From the NCBI GenBank assembly GCA_039096225.1, contig JBBPEB010000009.1, positions 833,001 through 897,000 of the forward strand: a stretch of DNA of 64,000 nucleotides, given 5' to 3'. The notes under the pieces are model-generated. The model was not told the DNA's origin. It saw only the letters and a program-made list of their open reading frames with translations, and made no database searches. How positions within the stretch are numbered: the stretch's first letter is position 1; the number at the start of each line of letters is the position of its first letter. Shown here piece by piece: positions 21,967 through 43,118 of the stretch. The translations under genes and the position numbers were made by a program. This DNA is from Blastocystis sp. Blastoise (Eukaryota; Sar; Bigyra; Opalinata; Blastocystidae).

Positions 21967-23280
21967 ATGATTCCAAAATGTTGGCTTACTAATAAGCATC
22001 CATTAGGGTGGTTTTTCTTTATTCTTGGACTCATTCAGTTCTTCTTTGTATTGAGTACAACTATTTTTTATGCAATTATCCCTGAGTTCGGAAACTCTAT
22101 GATTGGCAAACTTCAAATCTTTTTTATTTCTCTATGTACTCTTATGGCACTCTGGTGTGAATTAGCTACTTCTTTCACAAATCCAGGAACACCACTCACT
22201 GATCTGAAGTTAAGTGAGAGTGAAATGGTTGATGCAATCCATAATGATAGACTAGTCTGTTTGTATATATATATGAATATATCAAAATATTAAGATATTA
22301 ACTTTCTGCTTTTTTCACTCTTATTATGATTTTTTGTGATTTGATTATGTTTTTATTCTTCTTCTTATTAAATCTATACTATTTGTCTTTAGTAAATGCA
22401 AGTCTCTTCGACCTATTCGTGCTTATCATTGTGACCTTTGTGGCTGTTGTATTCTCAAACAAGATCACCATTGTTAGTATGTTTTTATTTTATTTATTTT
22501 ATTTATTTTAATTATTTTAATTATTTTAATTATTTTAATTATTTAAATTATTTTAATTATTTTAATTATTTAAATTATATAAATTATTTGATTATATAAA
22601 TTATTTGATTATCTATATTATATAAATTATTTGATTATCTATATACATTAATCTATAGTTGGGTTAATAATTGTATTGGTGCAAGAAATCAAAAGTACTT
22701 TTTATTGTTTGTAATCTATGCAATTATTGGACAGTTATACTCTTTGATTATTGGGTCTATTCGACTTTCTAAATATTACCGTTATCTCTTTACTGTATAT
22801 ATTAAATAATTCTAGGATATCGTTAATTTTTTTAAATATCAAAATCATTGAGATATTATTCTTTTATAATATGAATATATTATTCTTTTATAATATGAAT
22901 ACTAATTATACTTGATTTTGATATTTTAATATTATGATATCTTGTGTATCTGTGCATGTAACAACTTAATCATGAGGTAAATTTATATATATACATATTA
23001 TTATTTAAAATGGTTGTAGCTAATGTATTTTCTATATATAGATGAGAAATATTGCTTGGATTCCTTTAGTACGTGCATTCCCAGGATTATCTCTGATTCC
23101 TTCTTTAGTTAATCAACATTATATGTATCCTATATTTAATTGGAAAGCACTTCCTCTACTTCTTCTCTTTGTCAATATCTTATCATGCTGTTTCTTTCTT
23201 TTTTTCCTCTTCTTTCAACTTATTGAACAAGTATATATATATATATATTTATTATATATATTATATATATATATTATTAT

Positions 23281-23317
<37 letters not shown>

Positions 23318-23725
23318 TAAGGTTTATTAAAGAATCATTACATAGTGCAACTTATCTTCGTCAAAAGGGATATATGAATAAAGAAATATATATAATATAT
23401 ATATATATCTTTTTATGAAATAATAATTGATGAATATATAATTATAATAACTTCTATCATTGTCAGTAATTATATAAATATATATTTCTTTCTTTAGACA
23501 TGTATTCGTGATTGTATTATTAATACTATGGGTGAATCCTTCTGTTGGAATTGGTTTTTACCTCGAGAAGGGTCTCTCATGAACACCATTTTACTTTCAT
23601 ATTCATCAGAATGTCCAAATAATCTTGTTAATGAATATCAAACAATACATACTATTCATGACACGAATGAATATATTCCAAAGAAACAATATATAATTGA
23701 AGAAGAACTTAAAAAAATGAAATGA
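21967..23725 (+). CDS. DHHC palmitoyltransferase
   Basis: Multi-exon gene from ATG 21967 (MIPKCWLTNKHPLGWFF) to TGA 23725. Exon 1 codes two membrane helices and an NPGTP-like motif (FTNPGTPLTD). Splicing to 22393 gives the cysteine-rich domain: CFKCKSLRPIRAYHCDLCGC, CILKQDHHC, and across the next intron YWVNNCIGARNQKYF. DHHC is the catalytic motif that transfers palmitate to protein cysteines on Golgi, endosomal or plasma membranes. Two more membrane helices follow (ILSCCFFLFFLFFQLIEQ), then a C-terminal exon with FCWNWFLPREGSLMNTI and a Lys/Glu-rich tail. Domain order matches a four-helix PAT. One or two internal introns (about 22790-23040) are not precisely bounded. Confidence 0.88.
22500..22640 (+). 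repeat. TTTTAATTA / AATTATTTGATT intronic repeat
   Basis: Tandem decamers of the type TAATTATTTT drift into AATTATATAAATTATTTGAT copies within the intron that interrupts the DHHC motif region. No other function visible. Confidence 0.7.
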
Positions 23726-23959
23726 TTTCCTTTTTTTGAAATATTTTTTTTCATAATATTCTATATTTTAATTTTTCTAAAATAATTGTACACTTTTTCA
23801 TTTCTTGTTCTCTTTTAAAAATACATAATTTCTTTATATTATTGTTTTGTATACCAATGTTTTACATCTAAATGAAAATGACTATAAAAAATCCAGTTTT
23901 TTTTTCTGTTTGAAAAGCCGCCAAATTTTATTTATTTGTAACACATCAAATATAGTCTA

Positions 23960-24268
23960 ATGAGTGAAATGGAATATTCAGGGGATACATGTCCCAAAAG
24001 TTGTCCAGGAAGAAAGTGTCCATGTCTCTGTTGCTCAATACATTCGTCCATGTCACCTGCTGATCGTCAAAAGATGATGCAAAAAATGTGCTTAGATGAT
24101 CCCAAGGCAGTCAAAGAACGATATTTATCTGAGAATCCAGATGCTGAAATTGTTCCAAATATATTTGTCAAACAATATGATCAAGAACAGAACCTTTCAG
24201 ATCGAAGTGCTAAGGAAATATTATTATTTAAATTATTAACTGGTCAACAAGATATACTTAACTCGTAA
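23960..24268 (+). CDS. small Cys-rich N-terminus protein, unknown
   Basis: Intronless frame of 102 residues from ATG 23960 to TAA 24268. The first 30 residues hold eight cysteines in CPKSCPGRKCPCLCCSIH, a pattern that could bind zinc or a cluster but matches no family I know. The rest is charged and helical (ADRQKMMQKMC, NPDAEIVPNIFVKQYDQEQ, AKEILLFKLLTG). There is no membrane helix or signal peptide. It follows the DHHC gene by 235 bases and faces the MATE gene tail to tail. Confidence 0.6.
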   Translation: MSEMEYSGDTCPKSCPGRKCPCLCCSIHSSMSPADRQKMMQKMCLDDPKAVKERYLSENPDAEIVPNIFVKQYDQEQNLSDRSAKEILLFKLLTGQQDILNS

Positions 24269-24624
24269 TTATATTATATGTAGAGTATGTTGTGTTAACA
24301 ATTATTTGAGATTTAAGATTGATATATAAGCACAATAAATAATAATAATTATATGTTTTTTATTAATATAAACAACACTCTGTCAAGAAAATAGATAACA
24401 TGTATACATTGTGATCACAAAATATAAAAATATATAATAAAATATATAATAAAATATATAATAAAATATATAATAAAATATATAATAAAATATACTAAAA
24501 AAAATAATATAAAAAATAAAATATAAAATAAAATATATATTAAAATATATATTAAAATATACATCAACTACACATATACGAATAGAATTTCATTTAATTT
24601 TTGTTACTAACAATTATTATATAT
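24269..24624. other. convergent intergenic region with AT repeats
   Basis: Space between two convergent stops. It contains tandem TATAATAAAA-type decamers at 24427-24560. Polyadenylation signals are indistinguishable from the background. Confidence 0.6.
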
Positions 24625-26199
24625 TTATTTCAGTACTGTATCTATATGTGTTTCATCTTGAATAGAAGACGCTCTATGGTAGTCTTTTTGTCTGTCTTTG
24701 GATCCATCAAGATCTTTACGATAGCAGAAAAAGACTATAATACCAAGAATAGCAGATAAGAAATCCGATATAGGATAAGCAATAAAACAACCCCAGTAAT
24801 CATGTCGAATTTCACATACTATGACTTGAATAACAATATAGAAAACACATTGTTTACAGACAATTAAGATAGCAGCTGTTATTCCATATCCACAACATTG
24901 TAATGTAGGGTACATAATTAACACAAATGGACAAAATACAAGACCTGATGTCACATATCTCATTGCTGGAGTAAATACATTTAAGAAACCTTCACTACCT
25001 CCAAAAGCTTTACCAATATATTCTGCTGAAAAGAATCCTATAATTGTAAGAAGAAGAGCTAACGTAATTGAGCATAAGAAAGCTACTTTCATACAATTCA
25101 TATGTCTAGTATATAATTTAGCACCTCTACAATAGGATAAAATAGGCATCATTCCCGTAGAAATAGATAACATAGGAAGAAAACAAAAATATGTAATTTT
25201 TCCAATAGCTCCTGAAACAGCGATAGCTTCTGTAGTTTCAATACTATCAGAACCATAAGGAGAATAATATAAAATCAATCGATTCGTTACACTATTTAAT
25301 ACCGCTGTTGAGAAAGCAGAACAAAAGCCAGAAATACCTATATTTAATACAGGTTTCATTAATTTCCAATGAGGACGAATCTCTTTGAATTTCAAAGTTA
25401 CAGCTGATTTTTTAAGTATAAAATAAAATAAACAACATAATGCAGAAAGACCATAACCACTTATAGTAGCAATAGCAGCTCCTGTAACTCCCATCTTAGC
25501 TATTCCTATTAATAAAGGATCTAAGACAATATTCACAATAAACCCAGTAATAAGAATACAAGCACTAAATAATGCAGATCCTTCATTTCGAATAATAGTA
25601 CTTCCTCCTATACTAAATATATAAAATAATATACCAGAACTTATGATAATAAAGTAAATCTGTGAAGATTGAAGAGTATTTGTTTTTTCAGAAGCACCAA
25701 GGAGACGTAAAAGAGGATTCGATATTCCCCAATAAACAAAAGGAATAATAATACCTGTACATAAACATAATATGAAGAAATTATAAATAACTGATTTTGC
25801 ATCTTCAAGACAACCTTTTCCTAATGATCGAGAATACATTGCACCGGAACCAATACTATAAAATAAACATATACCAAAAATAAGTCCTTGAACAAGGGGA
25901 GTCGCATATGAAATAGATGCTAAGGCTGCATTTCTTTCTTCTTCTGTATCTCCTGCTAAATTACCTATGAACATACTATCTACAACAGAATAAGCAGCTT
26001 CTGCTAATTTCTCAACAAGATCTGGGTACGTGAGAATCCACATTGTATAGAGAAGAGGAGAATCTCCAAGGAAACTTGTTTTTGAAGCCTTTTTAGTCTC
26101 TTCAGACATCGTATTAATCTCTGGATTTTCTTTTTCAGGATCAACCGTCATCGGACTGTTGGCTGGAGTTATAGTTGTATCCTTTTCATCAAAAGACAT
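24625..26199 (-). CDS. MATE family multidrug/cation exporter
   Basis: Intronless 524-residue membrane protein from ATG 26199 to TAA 24625. A hydrophilic N-terminus (about 45 residues) precedes 12 predicted helices in two MatE halves. The family pattern is clear: YSVVDSMFIGNLAG in helix 1, GSGAMYSRSLGKG in the loop after helix 2, IIRNEGSALFSA before helix 5-6, and IVLDPLLIGIAKMGVTGAA with the diagnostic D/G pattern. These are Na+ or H+ antiporters exporting drugs or organic cations. The detailed pattern (MepA/DinF-like rather than plant DTX-like) and the absence of introns, in a region where most genes have many, suggest acquisition from bacteria; that is inference. Confidence 0.93.
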   Translation of the reverse strand: MSFDEKDTTITPANSPMTVDPEKENPEINTMSEETKKASKTSFLGDSPLLYTMWILTYPDLVEKLAEAAYSVVDSMFIGNLAGDTEEERNAALASISYATPLVQGLIFGICLFYSIGSGAMYSRSLGKGCLEDAKSVIYNFFILCLCTGIIIPFVYWGISNPLLRLLGASEKTNTLQSSQIYFIIISSGILFYIFSIGGSTIIRNEGSALFSACILITGFIVNIVLDPLLIGIAKMGVTGAAIATISGYGLSALCCLFYFILKKSAVTLKFKEIRPHWKLMKPVLNIGISGFCSAFSTAVLNSVTNRLILYYSPYGSDSIETTEAIAVSGAIGKITYFCFLPMLSISTGMMPILSYCRGAKLYTRHMNCMKVAFLCSITLALLLTIIGFFSAEYIGKAFGGSEGFLNVFTPAMRYVTSGLVFCPFVLIMYPTLQCCGYGITAAILIVCKQCVFYIVIQVIVCEIRHDYWGCFIAYPISDFLSAILGIIVFFCYRKDLDGSKDRQKDYHRASSIQDETHIDTVLK

Positions 26200-26798
26200 G
26201 ATAGAATAACCTATACCTAGGATTAAGATGAATATTTATGAACTCATACACGAGATATATGGATAAAAATAGAAAATGTAGAAAGAGAGAAGTTAATAAA
26301 GGTCTGGTTTTATAATTGTGATTATTTTCCAAATAACGCTTGCTAATTAGAATTTTCACGAAATCAAATGAAAAGATGAAAAAGAGAAATTTTATTAGTG
26401 TTTCATGTTAAATTTCTTGTTGAATAACGAGAGATCAGTTAAATTATTCCAATTACTTGACAAAAACTTGATTGCTCTATGTTGGTATAATTATTTAATT
26501 AATAAAGTCGAAATTGAATTCAATTATGTATTGAATAACAAATTTTTATGATGGATCAAGTCAATCAATGGGTAAAAACATTGAGAATGATCTGAAATAA
26601 TAAAAATTAAATGAATAAAATAGTATTTTTTGTAATAAAAATAATTTTAAAGAAGAATTCGTTATTTCAAATGAAATAAAAAGGAAAATATATGTTAAAA
26701 ACTAACAACTAATTAAATGAATGTACATAGATTTTTAAATAACAAATTAATAAAACAAATAAAACGGATCTAATATAAAAGTTGAGCAAGAACAAAAA
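26200..26798. other. intergenic region, no gene seen
   Basis: About 600 bases between the start of the MATE gene and the 3' end of the exonuclease gene, both on the minus strand. No open frame or structured element. It is expected to hold the MATE promoter. Confidence 0.6.
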
Positions 26799-30030
<3,232 letters not shown>

Positions 30031-30615
30031 AGTTTGTAGAAGCAAGCTATACTAAATATAAGTTGTAATTATCTGAGTGTAGGAAATACTTTTCGAATAT
30101 TTTTGTGTGGTTTGTTTTTTATTTTTGTTTTCTGTTATCATGTCCCTATTCTTGTTTATTTTCATTTTATTGTATTGCTACCGGTGAATATGTGAAATGA
30201 TACAATTCAATATTTGGCTATATTGTTCCTTTATTGCATTTGACTTGTGAATGTATACTTATTATACAAAATAAAAGTTCTAAAAATGTTGAAACTTGTG
30301 CTTTCAGTAATTATGAATGATGTAGAAGTTGCTATTATTGTGATGATTCATTTACATTTGTTATGAAAATAAAATAGTGCTATTTTAATGTTGCTATAAA
30401 TTGAAACAAATGTGCTCTATTAAATATATAATATAAGCTATTGACTAACTGTCATAAACAATGTTTTGTGTGTGAAATGTAAGATGTACATAGCAAAGCA
30501 ATATTTTAACCTTAATATATATAGTTAAAAAAAAATATAATCAAATAAAAACTAACAATTATTAATAATAAAAAGCCATAAACAAAATAATAAAAAAAAA
30601 AATCTATATATATAA
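30031..30615. other. intergenic region, no gene seen
   Basis: Upstream of the exonuclease start and downstream of the BTB-TLDc stop. AT-rich and slightly more complex than introns. No coding frame. Confidence 0.6.
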
Positions 30616-31413
30616 TTATTCATTTTCATCATTTGATTCTTCCCCTATATATTCTTCTTCTTCTTCTTCTTCTTCTTCTTTATTATTTTCTTTATCAATA
30701 TCGATAATAACATTATTTGTTCCATAAACTTCTATTTCATCTATTGTAAATAATGATTGTGTTTTACCGTTTCCAGTTCCCGTGAATAATTTCATTCCAT
30801 ATTCTGTTGGATTTGGAAATGAACGTTTTCCTGTAAAACTAGAATATCCCGTTTTCTTTTCATTTATTATATTATTTGTATTCACACAAAGATCATAATT
30901 ATTTTCATCTTCCTTAAATCCAAATACAGGACCATTTAAGCGTCGATTAATATGACTGAATTCTGATTTATATGCTTTATATTTTGAAGGAGAGATACGA
31001 TATGGGTTTTTTAATGTGAATAAAAATGCTTTTGGATCTTGAACTGGCTTATTCACTATATATAATAAATATATATTATTTATAATATATATATTTATTA
31101 TATATAATAAATATATATATTATATATAATAAATATATATATTGTTTATAATAAATATATATATTATATATAATAAATATAACAATATATATGTATTTTA
31201 TCATTTATATATAAATATAACTATATAATTAGTTATATACATGCATTAGTCCAAGAAACAGACGTATAACCTCCAAAAATACATTTACTATTATTATCTT
31301 TGCTTCGAATGAAAACGATAGTTTCCCCGCGATTATCGCAACAACGATGAAAATCACTAGCATTAAATCCGTCTTTTGAACCTCTATATATAATTAATAA
31401 TAAGAATATCTGC

Positions 31414-31444
<31 letters not shown>

Positions 31445-32563
31445 TTAGATAGAAAGAAAAGTATATAGTAAAATAATATATAAATAAATAAATATGTATA
31501 TCCTAAATAAAAAAAATAATATTTATAATATATATCTATTTAATAATAACAAACTTCTAATATATATATACCTATATAATAAAATCCATTGTTTTTGAAA
31601 TCCTAACCATTCAGCGACTATATATGCAAAAGAATCATTCATTATTTTAGATCGTGGAAACTGATAATTATAATACACAATTTTATTCATTTCTTGTTGG
31701 TTATGAAGTATATTAAATATATGAAATTCTTCTCTTATTAATTTTAATTTCTCAAGTGTACGATCTTGATTCTCTATATATATATTACCTTCAGATATAT
31801 AATTCGATATATATTTAAAAAAATGAATATTTTTTGAAAGTAATAATTCATCTGTATCAACATCATATTTCATACGCTTCGATAGTGTATCACAAAATTG
31901 ATCTATTGATATATTTCGTTTATGAATATCAACTTTTGAAATAGAATAACATTTTTGCATATCAAATATATCTATTGATTTTTTCTTCATTTTATTCTTT
32001 ATTACATCAACTAAACTGTGTTTCTCTAGCACAAAAGGAGGATCAATAGCGTAGAAGGAATATTCATTATATAAGTCATATTTCTGTTGTTCTTTCAATG
32101 TAGAAATATCGATTTGTTTTCCTAACATCGTTTCATATATATATTGAAAGTATAGTTCTGAGTGATCTATATATATAGTTCCATCATTATTTTTAGCATC
32201 CTTATCAAGATATAATGTACAAAGTAATGAAGATGGGAATTTGAGCAGTGTACTTTTAGGAATACTCCATTGATTCTTATTCTCCTGAAAAACAAATAAT
32301 CCATCAGAGTTATCTGAATATTCAATTCGCTTCATAATGATGAATTGTGAAGGACTTGTTTGAAGATCATGAAGAGATTGCTTTATTGATAGCTTTATTG
32401 AATCTAGCTCAGTATCTATACTATTCTGAATATCATCATTATTTTGAATATTAAATGTAATCGAGTGATCAATCATTTGTTCAAGTGATTTCAGCTTCTT
32501 AATATATTTATTGAAATCACTATGAACACATTCAATTAATTCTTCTTTCTTTACAGGTTCCAT
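30616..32563 (-). CDS. BTB-TLDc domain protein
   Basis: Three exons: 32563 to about 31572, about 31385-31243, and about 31056 to TAA 30616. Exon 1 starts at ATG 32563 (MEPVKKEELIECV), has an N-terminal coiled coil, then a KCTD-like BTB/T1 fold (FVFQENKNQWSIPKSTLLKF, GTIYIDHSELYFQYIYETML). It ends at the TLDc start FQKQWILLYR. Exon 2 continues with GSKDGFNASDFHRCCDNRGE and CIFGGYTSVSW, the hallmark TLDc core. Exon 3 has NPYRISPSKYKA, GPVFGFKEDENNYDLCV and SSFTGKRSFPNP, completing TLDc. A poly-Glu tail follows. BTB-TLDc proteins are expanded in several amoeboid and anaerobic protists. BTB parts usually oligomerise or recruit Cullin-3, and TLDc proteins are tied to oxidative stress and V-ATPase. 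The substrate is unknown. Confidence 0.85.
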
Positions 32564-33055
32564 CAATCTCTAGAGAAATTTTTATGAATTCAAAAAATAT
32601 ATATTTCTTTGATAAGAATAATGTTGTTTCTATAAATGTGTTGCCAGACAAAACAATTATTTTACAGATAAACGATTATATATTAGACTATATCAGAAAA
32701 ACATGGAGATACTATTATCTTGAGATAAAAAAATATTATATAGAAAAAATAGTAATAGGACAATTATTGTTGAATCAAATAATGAAAATAGAAAAACTAA
32801 TAGTATAAATATAAAAATCATTTAAAAGTATTAACATTACAATATATATTAAAATACATAAAAAATAATTTACTTTTTAAGGTAATATATATTGTATATA
32901 CTTAATTGTATAAAAGAAAAATAAATTATGAAAATGATAGATAAAAACACACAAAAACAACTGTAAATAAAAGAGTTTGTAGATTAGATTATGAAATAAT
33001 TCTATTTATATAGTATATATACTAATCATATTTAAATAGATTCTGAAGAATACGT
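32564..33055. other. intergenic region, no convincing gene
   Basis: A 74-codon frame at 32584-32808 starts 20 bases from the divergent BTB-TLDc ATG and is Ile/Tyr/Lys-only in character, so it is probably chance. The remainder is AT-rich spacer next to the convergent transporter stop. Confidence 0.5.
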
Positions 33056-35616
<2,561 letters not shown>

Positions 35617-36389
35617 TGTGAATGTGTAATAAAGAATAAATGTTTAGAAAACAGTAATCTCGTTTATAAAATTCCATCCAAAGAAAAATAAAAGGAGAAA
35701 CTCATCAAAATGGGAAATCATCCCATTTACAATTCTACTTTGCATTTCTCCCATGAAAATCCCTTTTCTACTCATTCTGCGTCATTTGATTGGCTAACCA
35801 AACGAAAAACCATACAAAGGGATTTGTGTGCTATTTGTATTTCTCATTTCGTTAAAAAAATAAGAATTGTTGTGTATGTTTTCTTTTTGGTTTATAGAAG
35901 TTTTTATGATAAATAAGATCATGGATCTTTGGTGATAGCTAATAATCACATATATAAATATGTTGAGCGTATATTTGGTGAAAAACATGCATACTATTTT
36001 ATATTTAAATTAGTATAATTGTGACCATTTAAACTGTTTTTGTGTGTTAAGAATATATGTAAATAGTTCATTATTTTATTTAAAAAAAAATGAGAATGAA
36101 CAATAGAGAGATTAATCCAGTATTTTAAAATAAAAAAAAAATGTTAAATATAAGTTTTCTTTATGTTAATAATATACTTTTATAGAACTAAACAATAAAT
36201 AAAAACTAAAATATTTCATTACATATAAAAAGCAATGAAATACAAATAGAAGCAAGGGAAAAAAATAGGAAAAAGAATATATTAAAATACAAAAAGTAGT
36301 AGTTTATAAAAATATATAAATTGATTTGAAATAATGTCACAAGTGTATTTAATAAATTGTATAATAGTTATTGATCAATAATATTTTCT
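35617..36389. other. intergenic region, no gene seen
   Basis: About 770 bases between the DMT transporter start and the AP-4 mu stop, both minus strand. Small opposing frames near 35710-35990 lack support. Confidence 0.6.
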
Positions 36390-36477
36390 TTATATACGAG
36401 TAATATAAGCACCAGAACGACTTACATAACGTAAATACTTTTGACTAGATAATAAAGATAATAAAGATAATAATAAT

Positions 36478-36533
<56 letters not shown>

Positions 36534-37987
36534 TTGATAGGAGTCATCATTGGAAGTGACTTCAAGACCATTAATACGAAGTTGAGATAAATTATAATTT
36601 AACATAACATAAGTGACATTAATAGGACTCATTTCCTTGATAGTAAAAGCATCCGAAGGTTTCGTTAAATTGATAATAATATGTAAATAATGTTCATTAG
36701 GAGCAGTATATCCCTTTATATACCATAAAATCTTCTTCTTTATCTCACTATATTCAGCAACCTATATATATATGTTATTACTATCTCCATATTTTATAAT
36801 GAATATACTCTTTAAAGAAATATTTTTATATAATTAACAAATATTTAATATAAATAATAATAATAATATAATAATAATATAATAACAATATATATATATA
36901 TATATACTTGTCCTTGAATATCTTTCGGTAATTCTACTTTACAACCAGAGAGAGTAGAAGGAACATTCATACTTATTGCTATTTCACGAATCTTAGTTTC
37001 TGCAGGTATAATAGAGGATAATTTAAGAATGATTTCATATTTATATTCAGAAACAGGTTCAATAAGAGGAACAATAACCAGGGGTTGTTTGAAAGGAGCA
37101 GTACTTCTATAATTCATTAATATAGATGTACCTATATATATAGATATATAGATGATTATTAATTAAGGATATATATAATAAAATAACTAAATAAATAAAT
37201 AAATAAATAACTAAATAATATATATATATATGCCTTTATCGGGTTGAATCATAAGAAGATGATTACGATCCCAACAATCGGTATCAATCTTACTATTAAA
37301 GTTCATATCATCATATAATATATCACCATAACTAGAATCCTTATGATTCTCTTTACCTATCTATATATACATATATAGATAGATAGTATTTGATAAGAAA
37401 TAAATAAAATAATAATAATAATAATAATAATAATATATACAATAATATTCTTTGGTAATTGTATTTTGACTGTAGCATCACCGATAACTTTATTATTAAT
37501 CTTAATAGAACCATCAATACAACTATTCATAATATATCCCTATATATAGAATATTATAATATATATATATAACATATTATAAATAAAATAATATAAACCT
37601 ATATATATCCTTCTCTATTAAGTGTAGCAGAAACACGTTCAATAACATCCACATATATTTCACTCTTGACCATAACATTCGACTTATTTACTTGAGTAAG
37701 AGCCTGACTAGCAATACCATTCAAACGATTCTATATATATATTATTATTAATATAAGGAATAGTTCACATTGATAGTATAATATGAAATCAAATATTATA
37801 TATATATATATATATACCAAGAAGTTTTCATCAGTACTAACAGCAGGTGTATATACATATGTTTGTAAGAGAGCAGGATCAGTACTTTGGGGGTAACCAT
37901 ACTCCTATAGAATATATATTAATTATAACATATAGAATAATATAATGTTAAATAATACAATAAAATTGAATAATAATATAAAACACC

Positions 37988-38022
<35 letters not shown>

Positions 38023-38699
38023 GAAAATAAATAAACATATCATTTAATATAAAATTATAATTATTATATATATATATATACAATAATTTCATCTAACATT
38101 TCATAAATTAAAACAAGATTTTTACGAAGTGCATTTTCAGTTAATCCTCCTAATTTATCCTATATATATAATATATATATATTATAAACAATAAAATATA
38201 ATAAAAATTATAAACAATAAAATATAATAAAAATTATAAACAATAAAATGTAATAAAAAATAATAAACATAATAAACATAATAAAATATAATAAACAACA
38301 TCATAAACAATATAATAATAACACATAATAACTTACCGTGAATAAAATGACCATACGTGATAATAATTCTAAGGTTTGAGTAACAGGGACATTATTTTTA
38401 GTAGAGAAGACAAAGTAGAATCTACCTCTCTTTATATGAATGAAATGAAGTCCATCACAATCCTATATTAAAAACAATAGACATTAAATTGGTTGATTCT
38501 TTTGTTTCATTATAAAATAAACATATCTATTAAATAAAATAAAGATATATACAGTAACAGGAGAAGCATCGTCTTCATCAGAGAACTGAACGGCACGATA
38601 GAAGATTTCAGGAGTATTTTTGGGCATTTCTTGTCTAAAATCTCTGTATACGATACGATCACCATGACGAGTTAAAATGAAGAATTCACATAAAGCCAT
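36390..38699 (-). CDS. AP4M1: AP-4 complex mu subunit
   Basis: Multi-exon gene from ATG 38699 to TAA 36390. The longin-like N-terminus MALCEFFILTRHGDRIVYRD, FRQEMPKNTPEIFYRAV, and in later exons GLHFIHIKRGRFYFVFSTKN, VPVTQTLELLSRM and RKNLVLIYEMLDEIIEYGYP fit AP-4 mu far better than mu1-mu3 (for example FF.L...GD.IVFRDYR in plant AP4M). The C-terminal mu-homology domain follows: IERVSATLNREGYI, GYIMNSCIDGSIKIN, NYRSTAPFKQPLVIVPLIEP, and the last exon RSGAYITRI, close to the usual '...R..t.sg.Y..R.'. AP-4 sorts cargo at the trans-Golgi network. AP-4 is absent from many fungi and other lineages, which gives weak taxonomic information. Confidence 0.85.
36482..36531 (+). repeat. (AT)n dinucleotide repeat in AP-4 mu intron
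   Basis: About 25 AT copies preceded by AAT triplets in the last intron of the AP-4 mu gene. Confidence 0.9.
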
Positions 38700-40425
38700 T
38701 GTATTTTTCCTAAAAAAAGATACGCTCAATGTAAAAAGGTTTGTATCCCTTACTTTTAAATAAATATTATATCCTTGAATAGATTATACTTTAAACAAGA
38801 TAATATTATCTTTTTTAGACTGATCTTTTCTTTTTTCTATTAAGAAAAAGCACATTTTTCTTGGTTATTATGACATATTCTATGGACAGAAATAAAAAAA
38901 ATCAGAAACCTATTGGATACCTCAGAGACACTAATGGATCTATTGGAGATTCTTTATAAAAACCAAGTCTATTTTAGTAAAAATCTTCTCAACAGCTCCT
39001 TTTTTTATCAATTTTTCCACGGTTTTCTCACGATTCTTCTGTTGTTTTAGAAAAACGAAAGTTGTCTCCTTTGTGTCTTCAAATTTTCAGACTTTTTATT
39101 TTTATACCTTTATATCTCTAGATACTTACATTTGTTCTATGAAACACATCATTTTAGGTTTGATGATATTATTTGTATTTGCTTATCGTATATCTATTTA
39201 TGAAAATGCCTTTAACATGATTTCAATTGTAAATGATTTCTAATCATTATAATAGCAAATAGAAATGCTAAAATATTACGATATAAATTATGAATGAACT
39301 AATTCTTTTATATTCAATATCTAATATGTAAACACAGTTCGATTTACAACTCATTTTATTATGAAAAATAAGAAAGATATCATATTTCATATACTATATG
39401 TTTTTAAATTACTACCTAAACATATTCCACTCTAAGAAACATAAAAGATATTATCTATAACTATTCATTTATGAGGAAAACACATAAAACTTTAATAATA
39501 GAATAGCCATACTATTCTATAACGAAAATAAGTATCATTATTGAATAAAAAAATAAATAAAAATCATTTTATTTATAAAAAATTCTTTTTATTCTCTTAA
39601 TTAATATTCTGACTAAACCCCAAAGATGTCTGTACATCTAAGAATGAAATAAAGATAACGATTTTTTAAAATTAATGGATTCAATGCTAATAATTATTTT
39701 CATTGTGGTATTTATTTAATATAATATATATTTAGTGAACTGCAGATGAGTTATAGGCATTCAAAAAAATGTAAATAATCGAAATACTAAAACAATTCTA
39801 TACAACATATCCCTAAAAAACCAACACAAGTATCACAATAAATTAGCACATCATCAGAACATACCATTTAAAATAAAATGAAATTGATCATAGTATTAGT
39901 ATCATAAAACAAAGCATGACAGACTAAAGATTCCGTTCAAACTTCTCTCTTAAAAATTTGTTTCTTATTCATTCAGTTCAAGGAAGAAGGGATAGATCTA
40001 ATTCTTTCATTTTGACTTAGGATATTAGGAATATTGATGCATATAGAAACACAAAAGTGTCCTTTATTCCCTATCCATTCTAAGAAGTGTTGGGGCAAGA
40101 GTGGAAAACCCAATTTTTTTGAATTGCCGTTAAATAATCTCAAATGACCATGAGATAATCGAAATACAAAAAGAATTACTGGATAAAGTCGGTTTCTCTC
40201 AAATAGTCATGATGTGTCATTGTTTGGACAGGTGGCATTGCCAACAGTTGAGACGAGAGAAATCCTGGTTTTCCTCACTTTTTGACTATATTTTTGGAAG
40301 AGGAAGAAAGGGATACTGTGCTCGTCCTACACTGATTCTAAACTCCTTTTTGGATGGTTCATGTTCAATTTGGATCATATTTATTTTATTTTGATTTTAA
40401 AATATTATAATATAAAATAACTAAT
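38700..40425. other. long divergent intergenic region
   Basis: 1.7 kb between the divergent AP-4 mu and zinc-transporter genes. No convincing frame; a 61-codon frame at 40209-40394 has no features and ends before the transporter ATG. It should contain both promoters. No HSE-like array is seen, in contrast to the virus-like region. Confidence 0.6.

Positions 40426-43118
<2,693 letters not shown>

Noticed and set aside
32584-32808. 74-codon frame starting 20 bases from the BTB-TLDc ATG
   Set aside because: Composition-driven Ile/Tyr/Lys frame; no family resemblance.
35710-35988. Overlapping small frames on both strands
   Set aside because: No motif, mutually overlapping, in a spacer.
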